From Streptomyces rimosus subsp. rimosus (lineage in GTDB: Bacteria; Actinomycetota; Actinomycetes; Streptomycetales; Streptomycetaceae), in NCBI RefSeq assembly GCF_000720725.1, contig NZ_JOCQ01000014.1, positions 62,001 to 126,000 on the forward strand: a stretch of 64,000 nt of DNA, written 5' to 3'. Position 1 is the first letter of the stretch. Every line of letters begins with the position of its first letter. This document shows positions 26,937 to 36,005 of this stretch, piece by piece. Under the pieces are notes generated by a model. The model ran no database searches. It was not told the origin of the DNA and saw only the letters and a list, made by a program, of their open reading frames with translations. The translations under genes and the position numbers were made by a program.

Positions 26937-26996
26937 TCAGAAGAGCCCGAGCTTCTTCGGCGAATACGACGCCAACAGGTTCTTCGCCTGCTGGTG
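26937..26996 (-). pseudogene. Stranded C-terminus of an aldehyde dehydrogenase
   Basis: On the minus strand these 20 codons read HQQAKNLLASYSPKKLGLF and stop. The aldehyde dehydrogenase at the right end of the window ends HYQQTKNLLVSYSPKKLGFF. Upstream sequence has no matching continuation beyond about 27010, so this is a short relic left by a deletion or rearrangement. Confidence 0.8.
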
Positions 26997-27149
26997 ATAC
27001 AGAGATCATGGTGGCGCTGACCTGCGGTAATGCTGGGCGGGGCTGTCGTTGGGGGAGCGTTGGGCCGTGTATGGTCCGGATCCTGCTCTGAACCGCCGCT
27101 ATATGCCTCACGCAGGTACTCCAGCGGGAAGTTGGTTTCGACGGGGCCG

Positions 27150-27935
27150 CTAGCCGCGGGGTGGGGGCTGCCAGAAGGAGGCAGGCAGCATGTCGACTTC
27201 GCGGGCGGCCTGGTCCAGTTCGGTGGCGATCGGTTCCAGAGCGGTGTAGACCGGGTCGCCATCGGCGGCCATACGGCGGATGACCTCCGCGTTGGTCCTG
27301 GCGCGCATGGCCACCACGGTCCCGAATGCCGAGCGGTCGCCTTCGTACGCGTAGGCATCGAGCAGCCGGTGCAGCCGCTGGGAGCGGTCTTCGAAGGCGG
27401 TGAATCCGGTCCGTTCAGCAAAGGTGCGCGCGTGCAGGGGGACCCAGGTCAGCGCCATGAAAGCCAGGTCGAACTCGCGTGTCGAGGGGCCGGCGGTGTC
27501 CCAGTCGAAGAAGCCCGCCAGGTGTCCGTCGCGCCACACCGCGTTCCACGGAGCGGCGTCATGGTGGCCGATGACCAGGCCGGGGCGCCAAGTCTGGCCG
27601 GCGAGCCAGCGCGCACCCGGTAGCGGCACGAAGGACCGGGTCGCGTCATGCAGCCTGCGGGCCCACCGGCCGAGGTCCTCCAGCGCGGTCTGTGAGTACA
27701 CCCAGGCGGGCCAGGGAAGGTTCTCGCCCGCCGTTTCCCCGTCGAGGTGAGTCAGGATTTCGCGCCCTTGGTCGTCCACTCCCAGGACCCGGGGCGCGCC
27801 CTCCAACCCGGTGGCCTCCAGATGGCGCAGCACCGCGTGGACCGCGGGTGTCCACGGCTGGACGGGCCGGTGGACTGCGCCACCACGAAGCACCGCTCCA
27901 GTTGTCCTGCCGCCCGGGAGACGCTGCTCGGCCAT
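27150..27935 (-). CDS. Aminoglycoside phosphotransferase (APH) family kinase
   Basis: A 261-residue kinase-fold protein. The catalytic loop is VIGHHDAAPWNAVW (HxDxxxxN) and the Mg-binding Asp is in FFDWDTAGPSTREFDLA. The N-lobe is short, beginning RTTGAVLRGGAVHRPVQPW, typical of small actinobacterial APH proteins of unknown substrate. The ATG at 27935 (MAEQRLPGG) is preferred; an upstream ATG would add 23 unlike residues. Antibiotic resistance is possible but not shown. It is a single-gene unit between two pseudogene stretches. Confidence 0.82.
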   Translation of the reverse strand: MAEQRLPGGRTTGAVLRGGAVHRPVQPWTPAVHAVLRHLEATGLEGAPRVLGVDDQGREILTHLDGETAGENLPWPAWVYSQTALEDLGRWARRLHDATRSFVPLPGARWLAGQTWRPGLVIGHHDAAPWNAVWRDGHLAGFFDWDTAGPSTREFDLAFMALTWVPLHARTFAERTGFTAFEDRSQRLHRLLDAYAYEGDRSAFGTVVAMRARTNAEVIRRMAADGDPVYTALEPIATELDQAAREVDMLPASFWQPPPRG

Positions 27936-28105
27936 AAAGCCAGTCTTACCTGCGGCCCCGCCCGAGCTCAATGCCGAATGCGTCCGGCGCTCGGCCGGAT
28001 ACAAGAACTACGACCACGCCCCAGAAACGCTCTTGCCGCACCTTTGGGCGCTGCCTGGCCTGGCCGCCCCGAGCACCGAGCGGCAGCAGTTGGCGGGGAG
28101 GCTCG

Positions 28106-28560
28106 ATGGCGGGACGCAAGGGGAAGCTGCTGGGCTCCTACAGCGGGCCCGGTCGAGCAGTTCGCGTATGAGTTATGCACGCTGCGCCGGGAAGCAGGCG
28201 GGCCGACCTACCGCGAGATGGCCAAGAGGGCAAGCTATTTGGTGGCGACGCTGGCCCAGGCCGCTTCGGGCGACCAGGCCGCCGTCCCTGCCGGTCGTCT
28301 TGGCGTACGTGCGGGCCTGCGGCGGTGACACTACGGCGTGGACGGCACGCCGGCACCGCCTCACCGACGAGGCCGCACCCCGGGCCGAGGCGGAGGAGAG
28401 CGAGCCGCTCGACCGCGGCCTGGCCCGGCACGAGCCGGGCTCGCCGGCCGGGGCAGGTGGCGAGGATGCGCCAGCCGTCGCCTTCGCCGAACTTGAGAGG
28501 CGGACACGGGGGGACGGGGAAGCGGACGCAGGGAGGCGTGTTCGGAGATCTGCGCGCTCA
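28106..28560 (+). pseudogene. Frameshifted XRE-type regulator remnant
   Basis: From ATG 28106 the frame reads MAGRKGKLLGSYSGP, then after a shift near 28150 VEQFAYELCTLRREAGGPTY and REMAKRASYLVATLAQAASG, then after another near 28285 LPVVLAYVRACGGD. This is the N-terminus of a large Streptomyces family with an XRE helix-turn-helix followed by an NTPase or WD40 part. Two frame breaks and loss of the rest show decay. Confidence 0.65.
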
Positions 28561-28700
28561 TGCCGGTCGGGGGCTTGCAGGCGGGCGAGCGAGCAGGCGG
28601 GTGTTGTGACCCGCTGGGAGAAGGGGCTGTTCCGCATCGCGTATCGAGGCCCGACGCCCTGCGCGGTGCCCTCGGCCGACCGGGTCTTCGATGGGCCGGG

Positions 28701-29903
28701 TCAGGGGCCGACGGCCGGACGTGAGCCGTCGCCGTGTGCATCGGGCCGTACGCCTGCCCATGCGGCGGGTACGGCCAGCAGCCCGGCGACGGCCGACCAC
28801 CACCACAGGGAGCGGCCGAGCACGTCCCAGCCGGCGACCGCGAGAGCCGGGCCCGCGGTGGATCCGAGGCCGTACATCGCGCTCGCCGCGCCCAGGTAGC
28901 GGCCCCGCAGGTCCGGCGGGCTTGCCCTGGCCGGGTAGGCCAGGAAGAGGGTGGGGGCCGACAGGGCTTCCGCGAAGGACCATGTCAGGGTCGCGACGAC
29001 CAGTCCCGCGATGCCCCAGTACGGTCCGTACAGCGTCATACCGAGGCAGGTCAGTGCCGTTCCCGCGGCGGCCACCGGCCGCACGCGGCACCGCTGGGTG
29101 AAGCGGCTGACCGGGAGTTCGAAGGCGACGACGGTGAGTCCGTTGACCGCGATGAGCACCGCGTAGACCGTGGTGGACAGGCCCCGGTCGTGGACGGCGA
29201 GCGGCAGGACGGACAGGTACTGGACGTAGACCAGGGTGCTGATCAGCATCGCGAGGAGCAGGAGCAGATAACGGCGGTCGGCGAGCAGCGGACGGTAGCC
29301 GCGTCCGCGTGAGCCCGGGCGGGCGCGGGCCACTGGTTCCCGGCGTCGTTGCCCGGGCACGTAGCGCGCGACGACCACCGCGTAGATCAGGCCGACGGCC
29401 GCCTCCGTGAAGAACAGGAGTTCGTACGATTGGGCGACGAGTGCCGCGCCCAGCAGCGGGGCCGCCGCGGCGCCGAGGTTGATCGCCAATCGGTACATCG
29501 AGAAGATCATGACGTGCCGGTCGGCCGGCAGCATACGGCTCAGCAGGTCGGCCGCGGCCGGGCGGTAGGCCTGCCCGGCGGCCGCCTGAAGGGCGAGGAC
29601 GAGCAGCAGTACGGTGAAATTGCGGGTGAACGGGACAACGGGCAGCAGCACCGACGACACCACCATGGACCCGACGATGGTGGCGTGCCCGCCGACGCGG
29701 TCGCACAGTCGGCCGCCCGCGAGGACTCCGGCCACCGAGCCCGTGCCGTACGCGGCGAGCGTCAGGCTCGCCTGCGTCGCGGAGAACCCCAGGCCGGTCA
29801 GGTAGAGGACGATGAACACCTGGACGAAGCCGCCGAGCCGGTTGACGAACATGCCGCCGATCAGGGCGCGGGCCGCGGGCGGCGCCTCGCGCCAGGTCGT
29901 CAT
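28701..29903 (-). CDS. MFS transporter
   Basis: About 400 residues with 12 hydrophobic segments and the loop 2-3 motif GGRLCDRVGGHATI (GxxxDRxGRR-like). It resembles drug-efflux MFS proteins and lies last in the operon methyltransferase - AsnB-like - ATP-grasp - MFS, so it probably exports that operon's product. The start is uncertain: ATG 29903 gives a normal first helix. ATG 29972, overlapping the end of the ATP-grasp gene by 8 bases, would add 23 polar residues but suits translational coupling. Confidence 0.85.
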   Translation of the reverse strand: MTTWREAPPAARALIGGMFVNRLGGFVQVFIVLYLTGLGFSATQASLTLAAYGTGSVAGVLAGGRLCDRVGGHATIVGSMVVSSVLLPVVPFTRNFTVLLLVLALQAAAGQAYRPAAADLLSRMLPADRHVMIFSMYRLAINLGAAAAPLLGAALVAQSYELLFFTEAAVGLIYAVVVARYVPGQRRREPVARARPGSRGRGYRPLLADRRYLLLLLAMLISTLVYVQYLSVLPLAVHDRGLSTTVYAVLIAVNGLTVVAFELPVSRFTQRCRVRPVAAAGTALTCLGMTLYGPYWGIAGLVVATLTWSFAEALSAPTLFLAYPARASPPDLRGRYLGAASAMYGLGSTAGPALAVAGWDVLGRSLWWWSAVAGLLAVPAAWAGVRPDAHGDGSRPAVGP

Positions 29904-29964
29904 CACCCCGGCGCGCGGAGGACCAGGGGTCCGGCGGCCTGGTGCGAGGTGCGGCCGGGGCCGG

Positions 29965-31344
29965 TCAGCCATGAGCGAGGGCGGTGCCCGGCAAGGCTTT
30001 TTCGAGACCGTTGAGGACCGCGTAGGAATCGCGCAGCAGAACCTGGGGGGTGGGTGCCGTGAGGAGGAGGACACCCGCCAGGTTCAGGGAGCCGTGGCCG
30101 GTCCGGTAACGGTGCATGAGGGTGCCGGACGGGACCGTGAAATCGGGTGCCACCCGGATACCGCTGCCCGGGGACAACAGGCGGTCCCAGTCCACCGCCT
30201 CGGGGATGAAGAGCGGCCGGGTCGTCCACGGCCGGCCACGGGAGTCGGTCGCGAGGATGTTGACCGAGCCGGCCGCGCAGCGTCCGGGGCCGGTCAGCAG
30301 CCCGTCCGGCAGGCCCGGATCCTGCCCGAGGTGCGCCCGGGTGAGCGCACTGACCAGGTCCACACCGTGGATGGCCTCGATCTGCTGGGTGAGGAGCAGG
30401 CCGCCGAACCGGGCCGCGGTCTCCAGCAGGCACAGGCGGCGGCCCGCCATCAGCTTGATCTCGGTGTGGGTACCGCAGGTCCCCAGGCCGAGGGCGTCGA
30501 CCGCCCGCCGCGACAGCTCGGAGACCGTGTGCTGAAGCGCCTCGGGCAGCACACAGGGCGCCATGTTCCCCAGTTCGGTGAAGTCGGGCACCGTGGGCAG
30601 CCGCCCGGTGACGCACACCGGGTGGTAGACGCCGTCGACGACCATTCCCTCGACGCTGAGGTAGTCACCGTAGCCGGATCCGTCGTACCAGGACTCGGTG
30701 GTGGCCGGGATGAGTTCTTCCACGATGAGTTCGTGGCCGGCCTCGCCGGCCTTGAGTTCGCTCATGCCGCGGGCCCTCGCCGCCGTCAGCGCTCCGAGCA
30801 TGTGGCTCCACGCGCCGGCCAGTTGGGCCCCCCGTTCCAGGACGACCTGGCCGATCGACCCGGCGCCCCACGCCGACTTGAGCAGCACGGGCGGGTCCAG
30901 TTCGGCCCAGGCCCGTTCCAGGTCGGTGAGCGAGTCGACGTACCGGAAGCGGGGTACGGGCAGGTCCGCGCCCGCCCAGGTGCTCCGCATGAGGCGCTTG
31001 CTGCGGGCTCTGACCGCGCCCGGACCGGGCCCGCGCAGGCCGAGCCGCTCGGCGGCCTCGGCGACGGCGAGCAGCGCGAACTCGGAGAAGGTCAGCACCG
31101 CGTCGGCCGCGGTGTGGCGGGCCAGGGCGACGATCCTGTCGATCAGCCCACCCGGTTCCGGGCGGTCGGCGGTGAGGTCGGTGACCGAGGTGCAGCACCG
31201 GGTCGCCAGGGCGACCGCCGGGAGGGGCAGCGGGTCGAGGAGCAACAGGTGGAGGCGGTCCGTGGTGGCCGCGACCTTCGGAATGGCGTCGCTCGGTGGC
31301 GGCCCGCCCCGGGCGTACACCAGCAGCACTGTTGAATCCCCCAT
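29965..31344 (-). CDS. ATP-grasp ligase (amino-acid/peptide ligase type)
   Basis: A 459-residue ATP-grasp enzyme that joins a carboxylate, through an acyl phosphate, to an amine or other nucleophile. VLLKSAWGAGSIGQVVL is the ATP-binding loop region, LIVEELIP the hinge, and THTEIKLMAGRRLCLLETAARFGG the Mg/ATP site with the E-x-A-A-R-x-GG form seen in L-amino-acid ligases. The N-terminal third (DAVLTFSEFALLAVAEAAERLGL) is the usual pre-ATP-grasp domain. ATG 31344 follows GAAAGGGA; an in-frame GTG upstream lies in a purine-rich repeat. With the AsnB-like and methyltransferase genes upstream it is likely to build a small peptide-like metabolite; substrates are unknown. Confidence 0.82.
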   Translation of the reverse strand: MGDSTVLLVYARGGPPPSDAIPKVAATTDRLHLLLLDPLPLPAVALATRCCTSVTDLTADRPEPGGLIDRIVALARHTAADAVLTFSEFALLAVAEAAERLGLRGPGPGAVRARSKRLMRSTWAGADLPVPRFRYVDSLTDLERAWAELDPPVLLKSAWGAGSIGQVVLERGAQLAGAWSHMLGALTAARARGMSELKAGEAGHELIVEELIPATTESWYDGSGYGDYLSVEGMVVDGVYHPVCVTGRLPTVPDFTELGNMAPCVLPEALQHTVSELSRRAVDALGLGTCGTHTEIKLMAGRRLCLLETAARFGGLLLTQQIEAIHGVDLVSALTRAHLGQDPGLPDGLLTGPGRCAAGSVNILATDSRGRPWTTRPLFIPEAVDWDRLLSPGSGIRVAPDFTVPSGTLMHRYRTGHGSLNLAGVLLLTAPTPQVLLRDSYAVLNGLEKALPGTALAHG

Positions 31345-31458
31345 AGGGTCGTCCCTTTCCTCTTCTTGCTTTCTTCCTCCGGCTTCCTTGCCGGGCTTCC
31401 TCACAGGGCTCCCCGACGGACTGCCCGGCCGGGCTTCCTCGTCAGGTGACGGAACCGG
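31345..31458 (-). promoter_or_regulatory. Purine-rich leader between asnB-like and ATP-grasp genes
   Basis: On the minus strand the 114-bp gap repeats GAGGAAGCCCGGC (twice) and GGAAGCCGGAGGAAG before GAAAGGGA and the ATG. It offers several overlapping Shine-Dalgarno-like sites and may tune translation. No terminator is seen. Confidence 0.4.
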
Positions 31459-32997
31459 TCAGTGGGCCCCGGCGCCCGAGAAGGCGAAGTAGCCGTGGGG
31501 GGCGAAGTCCCAGCCGGGCCGCTTGTGACGGCTTCGGGGCAGCGGATAGCCGTGTTCCAGGTACAGCTCCAGGAGGTACGCGGCGTCCGGCTGGTCCAGT
31601 CCGATCCGGCGCCGCAGCTCCGGGTCCCGGCCGGGGGCCCGGCCGGGCCACTGCCCCTTGACGTGTTCCAGCAACTGATACAGCAGGCCGGTGCCTTCGG
31701 GCATCCGGATCTTGGGGCGCCGGGCCAGGTACGGCGGGAGGATGCCGACCATGGCCTCCCGCAGGATCCATTTCTCGGTGCCGTGGCGGTACTTGACGTC
31801 CATCGGCAGCCGCCAGGCGAAATCGGCGAGGTCGCGGTCGAGGAAGGGTACCCGGGCCTCGACGGTGCGGTGCATCGACACCCGGTCGACCCGCTGCAGA
31901 TCGGTACGGTGCAGGTTCCCCACCCGGTACCGCATGAGCTCCACGGGGTCGGGGTGCTCCCGGAAGAGGTCGTACCCGGCCAGCAGTTCGTCGCTGCCGT
32001 CTCCCACCAGGGCGACCTTGAGGCCGAGTTCGGCGGCGGTCTCGAAGGCGGGTGCCATGACGGAGGCGTCCATGATGTCGACCGTCTCGAACGTCTCGGC
32101 CTCCCGGACCCGCTCCGGCAGATCGCGCACCAGGCCGTCGAGGGTCAGGTGCCGCACCACATGGCGGATGCCGAGGTCCGCGCAGGACCTGATGGCGAAC
32201 GTGAGGTCGGACGAGCCGGGAAAGCCGACCGAGATGGCCGTGACGTCGGGATGGTGCCGTGCCGCCAGGGCCAGCACGGAGGCGCTGTCCAGACCGCCGC
32301 TGTAGATGACGCCGATCGGCAGGTCCGTGGCCACCCGTTTGCGGACGGCTTCGTCCAGCAGGTGCCCGAACTCCGCGACCAGCGAGCTGTCCGCCCCGGC
32401 CGCCGGCCGTTCGGGCTCCTCGTGGTAGCGGACCGTGGTGCTGCCGTCCGTCCAGTGACCGGCCGGGAAGACCTCGGGCGTCGGCCCGAAGGGGAGGAAG
32501 CACTTCATCTCCGACGCGAAGTACTCGGCGTCGCCGTCCGTGGCCCGGTAGAGCGGTTTGACCCCGAACCGGTCGCGGGCCGCCAGGTATGCGCGGCGGG
32601 CGACGTCGTACACCACGAAGGCGAACATGCCGTCCAGACGTGCGGGCAGGTCATGGCCCCACTCCCGGTATCCGTGCAGCAGGATCTCGGTGTCCGAGCC
32701 GGTGCGGACGGGGTGGCCGAGGCGGCGCAGTTCGCGTCGCAGGGCGGCGTGGTTGTAGATCTCTCCGTTGAACGCGACCCACAGGTCGCCGGTGCTGTCG
32801 GACATCGGCTGGATCGCCGACTCCCGGTCCACGATGGCCAGCCGGTTGCAGCCCAGGGCCGCTCCCGGCAGCCCGCGGACCCCTCCCGAGTTCTCCGGGT
32901 CACCGCGGTGCGTGATCTCCGCGAGCATTTTCCCGATACGCGCGACGGTCACTTCTCCCGGCGTGCGCGGCCGTAATTCCGCGGCGATTCCACACAT
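31459..32997 (-). CDS. Glutamine-dependent asparagine-synthetase-like amidotransferase
   Basis: A 512-residue AsnB-family enzyme: an N-terminal Ntn glutaminase domain with catalytic Cys2 (MCGIAAEL), NRLAIVD, FNGEIYN and GSDTEILL, then a synthetase domain with PP-loop IYSGGLDSASV (about residue 240) and ALVGDGSDELLAGYD. Both halves look intact, so it should adenylate a carboxylate and amidate it with glutamine nitrogen. Conserved Cys2 argues against a beta-lactam synthetase, which lacks it. It shares an operon with a methyltransferase (65 bp upstream), an ATP-grasp ligase and an exporter, so it is more likely biosynthetic than primary asparagine supply. Start ATG 32997 puts Cys at position 2. 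Confidence 0.88.
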   Translation of the reverse strand: MCGIAAELRPRTPGEVTVARIGKMLAEITHRGDPENSGGVRGLPGAALGCNRLAIVDRESAIQPMSDSTGDLWVAFNGEIYNHAALRRELRRLGHPVRTGSDTEILLHGYREWGHDLPARLDGMFAFVVYDVARRAYLAARDRFGVKPLYRATDGDAEYFASEMKCFLPFGPTPEVFPAGHWTDGSTTVRYHEEPERPAAGADSSLVAEFGHLLDEAVRKRVATDLPIGVIYSGGLDSASVLALAARHHPDVTAISVGFPGSSDLTFAIRSCADLGIRHVVRHLTLDGLVRDLPERVREAETFETVDIMDASVMAPAFETAAELGLKVALVGDGSDELLAGYDLFREHPDPVELMRYRVGNLHRTDLQRVDRVSMHRTVEARVPFLDRDLADFAWRLPMDVKYRHGTEKWILREAMVGILPPYLARRPKIRMPEGTGLLYQLLEHVKGQWPGRAPGRDPELRRRIGLDQPDAAYLLELYLEHGYPLPRSRHKRPGWDFAPHGYFAFSGAGAH

Positions 32998-33062
32998 CTT
33001 CCAAGCCCCCCCTGTTCTCCTGCCTTTGCTTCCCTTGGTTTTCCTTGCGTGCGTGGGGCGGG

Positions 33063-34124
33063 CTATTTTTCGCCCACTCCGACGAGCGCGATACGTGGAA
33101 TCTCCGCGACCCACTGCCCGCCCACGCGGTACACGGCGGGACTTCGCGGCCACGTGTCGGTACGGTCGGCACCACCATCGTGGGAGCCGAAGCGAAAACA
33201 CTCCTCACACAGGTTCCAGACCCGCGCACGTACCGATTCCCGTGTCGCGTCGCCGCGGTCGAGACCGCACAGGCCGTACATGTCGTGCATGTAGTCGGCG
33301 AGCTGCCCGACGGCGTCCTCGCGTGTGGCCGCGTGCATGATGAAGGGGTCGTAGACGCGCTGGACGCGAATGTCGCGCAGTCCGGCCGCGCCGAGGCCCC
33401 GCCGTAATTCCTCCGTCGTGAAGTGCCGGTATGGGTGGCCGGCCGCGGAGTGCCGGTGGACGGCTTCGGAGAACCAGCGCGCGGAGGGCGAGCCCTCTTC
33501 GAAGTCGTGGACGACGAACCGTCCGCCCGGCCTCAGCACCCGCGCGGCCTCCAGGAACACCGTGGTGCGGTCGTCCGGCGGCACGTGGTGGCTTCCGTAG
33601 GCCAGGATGACGGCGTCCATGGTGGCGTTCCGCATGAAGAGGAACCGGGCGTCCTGCCGGATCGCGGGCAGGCCCGCGGCCAGCGCCGCGGTCACCATCG
33701 TGCGCGCGATGTCGCTGCTGATGACGCCGCCGCGCACCTGCGGTGCCAGCACTTGCAGGGCTCGGGTGAGCAGCCCGTCGCCCGCGAGCAGGTCCAGGGT
33801 GCGCCACGTGGGGGGCAGGTCCCGTACGTCCCGTACTCCACCGGCCAGTTCGAAGAGCCGGCGGATTCCCGTCATCCGTACGGCGATGTTCTGTTGAGCT
33901 CGGCGATAGGAATCTCCGCGACCGTTCTCCCGGTCGTCGGTCTCGAACTCGTTGAACACCTGGGCGAGCGATTCGAGGGCCTGTTGGGCGCCGTCCCGGC
34001 CGAAGTCGAGTTCCGCGTACAGCTGTGGGTGTTGCTCGCGGGCCAGGTCGAGATAGGTGCCTACGTCGATTCCGTCCAGGTATGCGGTGTCACGTAATTC
34101 ATGCAACAGAGATTGCGCTTCCAT
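33063..34124 (-). CDS. SAM-dependent methyltransferase
   Basis: A 353-residue class I methyltransferase with a helical N-terminal extension (about 1-105) and a Rossmann domain. SAM motif I is LDLLAGDGLLTRAL; further motifs are SSDIARTMV, MDAVILAYGSHHVPP and VLRPGGRFVVHDFEEG. The C-terminal part is Cys/His-flavoured (YGLCGLD, NLCEECF) but shows no clear zinc pattern. It begins the operon leading to AsnB-like, ATP-grasp and MFS genes. The ATG at 34124 is chosen because family-like sequence starts there; a longer frame to 34253 has Arg-rich noncoding-like sequence. Substrate unknown. Confidence 0.8.
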   Translation of the reverse strand: MEAQSLLHELRDTAYLDGIDVGTYLDLAREQHPQLYAELDFGRDGAQQALESLAQVFNEFETDDRENGRGDSYRRAQQNIAVRMTGIRRLFELAGGVRDVRDLPPTWRTLDLLAGDGLLTRALQVLAPQVRGGVISSDIARTMVTAALAAGLPAIRQDARFLFMRNATMDAVILAYGSHHVPPDDRTTVFLEAARVLRPGGRFVVHDFEEGSPSARWFSEAVHRHSAAGHPYRHFTTEELRRGLGAAGLRDIRVQRVYDPFIMHAATREDAVGQLADYMHDMYGLCGLDRGDATRESVRARVWNLCEECFRFGSHDGGADRTDTWPRSPAVYRVGGQWVAEIPRIALVGVGEK

Positions 34125-34439
34125 GGCGATTCCCCACTGTCTTGAGGTGCGCGGAGCCGAATGATCCGGCACCCTCCGACGGTTGCGGCTCAGATGACGC
34201 AGTCGGAAGTCTGATACGCCCGCGGTCTCCCGGTCATGCTCTGTTCCGCTCATCGGAACCCGTCTGCTCCCGGTGGGACTTCACACGCTCACACCCCGGA
34301 TCAGCGGCCACGCAGGCCGACGCTGACGGTTCGCCCGGTGCGCTGTACGGCGTCAGGGAGGCGGTGCAGTCGGTGTGCGGAGTCGGTCACCTCGAACAGG
34401 GCCGCCACCAGTGCACGACTGCGGGTGTGCGGCGGTACT

Positions 34440-34635
34440 GCCACTGAGCTTTTTCCGACCTCAGGTTGAGGCGTGACGAAGGGCGGGGATGGTCTTCACG
34501 ATGGCGGTGACCCGGTTGGTGCTACAGCGGAGTTTCTGCGGGCGGCACCAGCCCTTCAGAGCGGCCATGGCTTGCTCGCCGGGGCAGCGGATCCTGGTGT
34601 GGGTGCGGTTATTCGGACATGGCGGCGCCGACCCG
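34440..34635 (-). mobile_element. Right-end remnant of an IS with transposase C-terminus
   Basis: Minus-strand frame reads RIRCPGEQAMAALKGWCRPQ, KLRCSTNRVTAIVKTIPALR and HAST-stop, the C-terminus of IS5-group transposases. It is followed by CTCAACCTGAGGTCGGAAAA and AGCTCAGTGG. The same terminal sequence recurs at 36765-36795 in the opposite orientation. The rest of the element is lost. Confidence 0.65.
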
Positions 34636-34658
34636 GCTGAGAGCTACCGCGGAGCTGC

Positions 34659-34683
34659 GCACCGACCGGTGACCGGTCGGTGC
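34659..34683 (-). terminator. Perfect hairpin after the flavin monooxygenase gene
   Basis: GCACCGACCGG (34659-34669), loop TGA, CCGGTCGGTGC (34673-34683): an 11-bp perfect stem, 9 bp beyond the monooxygenase stop codon. Confidence 0.75.
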
Positions 34684-34692
34684 GGACCCGGT

Positions 34693-35835
34693 CTACCGGT
34701 TCGCGGCTTCGCGAGAGGCGATCCGGTTCGTGCGACCGACCGCGCGGCCCACCGCGTTGCGCACCGCGAGGCCCGGCCGGGTGCGGGGCACCATGAGCCT
34801 GGAGAGCAGACCGACGCGTCGCTGCCGCGGGCCTACCTCACGGCGGAGCCGCGACTCGTAGGCGGCGAAGGCGCGGGCGTGATCTCCGGGATGGGCGGCG
34901 AGCTCTTCCGCGAGGGCGTACGCGCCCGCCATCGCCATGCTGGACCCGTCGCCCAGCAGGGCCGTCGCCGCCGCCGCGTCCCCGAGCAGTACGACCCGTC
35001 CGCGGGACCACGAGGGCACCCGGAGGGTGGTCAGGGGGTCGAAGAACGGAGCCGGGTGGTCGAGGAAGGCTGCCACGAGTTCCGGTGCCCGCCACCGCAC
35101 GTCGGCGTAGGCGTCGGCCACGGTCTGCTTGTGAAGGGCGATGTTCTTGCGGTCGTGGGGCGCCGGCTGTGCGGCCCGGAAGGTGAAGATCGCGAGCGGG
35201 GTGGTCCGCGAGGGGTGGAGAACCAGCATCCGGTTCGGCACGGTCAGCATCGTCATCTCGGTCGGGTCCTCGATGGCGTCGGGTTCCAGCGGGACGGTCG
35301 CGCCGTACAGGCCCAGGTCGCTCGCGAACTGCCGCTCCGGCCCGAATACCAGGCGCCGTACGGTGGAGTGCATCCCGTCGGCACCGACTACCAGGTCGAA
35401 GCGCCGTGGCGCGGACCGCCGGAAGGTGACGTCCACCCCGTCTTCATCCTGGTCGAGAGCGGTGACCGTGTCGTCGAACACGAACTCGGCCTCGGTCTGC
35501 GCCGACCGGTGGAGCACCTCGGACAGGTCGGCTCGGGTCACCTCGACCGTCGGCGCCTTGTCCGAGGTGAGCGGGAGTTGCAGGATGCGCCTGCCGCCGG
35601 GGTCGAGCAGGGTCAGCGACCGGTTGCGGGTGGCGAGTTCGCGGAGCTGCGGGAGGATGCCCATGCGCTCGGCGACCGGGATCGCGGGCCCCTTCACGAC
35701 GATCGCGCTGCCACCGGAGCGCAGCTGCCGGGCGTGTTCGACGACCGTCGGCCGGTAGCCGTTCCGGGAGAGCCAGTACGCGAGTGCGGGCCCTGCGATT
35801 CCGGCACCGACTATCAGCACCTCGGGCTTCTTCAT
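34693..35835 (-). CDS. FAD-dependent aromatic monooxygenase
   Basis: A 380-residue class A flavoprotein hydroxylase. The FAD Rossmann motif is VLIVGAGIAGPALAYWL (GxGxxG near residues 10-15). The DG motif is LVVGADGMHSTVRRLV and the GD motif GRVVLLGDAAAATALLGDGS. The family hydroxylates phenolic or polyketide substrates, or inactivates antibiotics (Tet(X)-like). It diverges from an ArsR-like regulator with two palindromic operators, suggesting substrate-induced control and a possible detoxification role rather than membership in the nearby biosynthetic operon. Confidence 0.88.
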   Translation of the reverse strand: MKKPEVLIVGAGIAGPALAYWLSRNGYRPTVVEHARQLRSGGSAIVVKGPAIPVAERMGILPQLRELATRNRSLTLLDPGGRRILQLPLTSDKAPTVEVTRADLSEVLHRSAQTEAEFVFDDTVTALDQDEDGVDVTFRRSAPRRFDLVVGADGMHSTVRRLVFGPERQFASDLGLYGATVPLEPDAIEDPTEMTMLTVPNRMLVLHPSRTTPLAIFTFRAAQPAPHDRKNIALHKQTVADAYADVRWRAPELVAAFLDHPAPFFDPLTTLRVPSWSRGRVVLLGDAAAATALLGDGSSMAMAGAYALAEELAAHPGDHARAFAAYESRLRREVGPRQRRVGLLSRLMVPRTRPGLAVRNAVGRAVGRTNRIASREAANR

Positions 35836-35929
35836 GACGATGACCTCTCGGAATGTCGATGACCAGGTCCCCGGCGAGTGCCGGGCCGGGTCCGAGGGAG
35901 CGGCGGCACGGGGCGGTGCAACCGGACCA

Positions 35930-35951
35930 AGGTACGATCAATTTCGTACCT
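35930..35951. promoter_or_regulatory. Palindromic operator 1 of the ArsR-like regulator
   Basis: AGGTACGA-TCAATT-TCGTACCT is a perfect 8+8 bp dyad with a 6-bp spacer, lying between the divergent monooxygenase and regulator genes. Confidence 0.75.
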
Positions 35952-35969
35952 CAGGGAAGCATGCCCTTC

Positions 35970-35991
35970 AGGTACGATGCAAGTCGTACTT
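35970..35991. promoter_or_regulatory. Palindromic operator 2 of the ArsR-like regulator
   Basis: AGGTACGA-TGCAAG-TCGTACTT repeats operator 1 with one changed base, 40 bp further on (about four helical turns). It ends just before the regulator's AAGGAGGTG ribosome site, so bound repressor would block its own gene. Confidence 0.75.
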
Positions 35992-36005
35992 GAAGGAGGT
36001 GCCGC

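Noticed and set aside
31459..32997. Beta-lactam synthetase or lasso-peptide cyclase
   Set aside because: Cys2 and all glutaminase motifs are present, unlike beta-lactam synthetases and lasso cyclases. No lasso precursor, leader-binding B1 or protease B2 gene is nearby.
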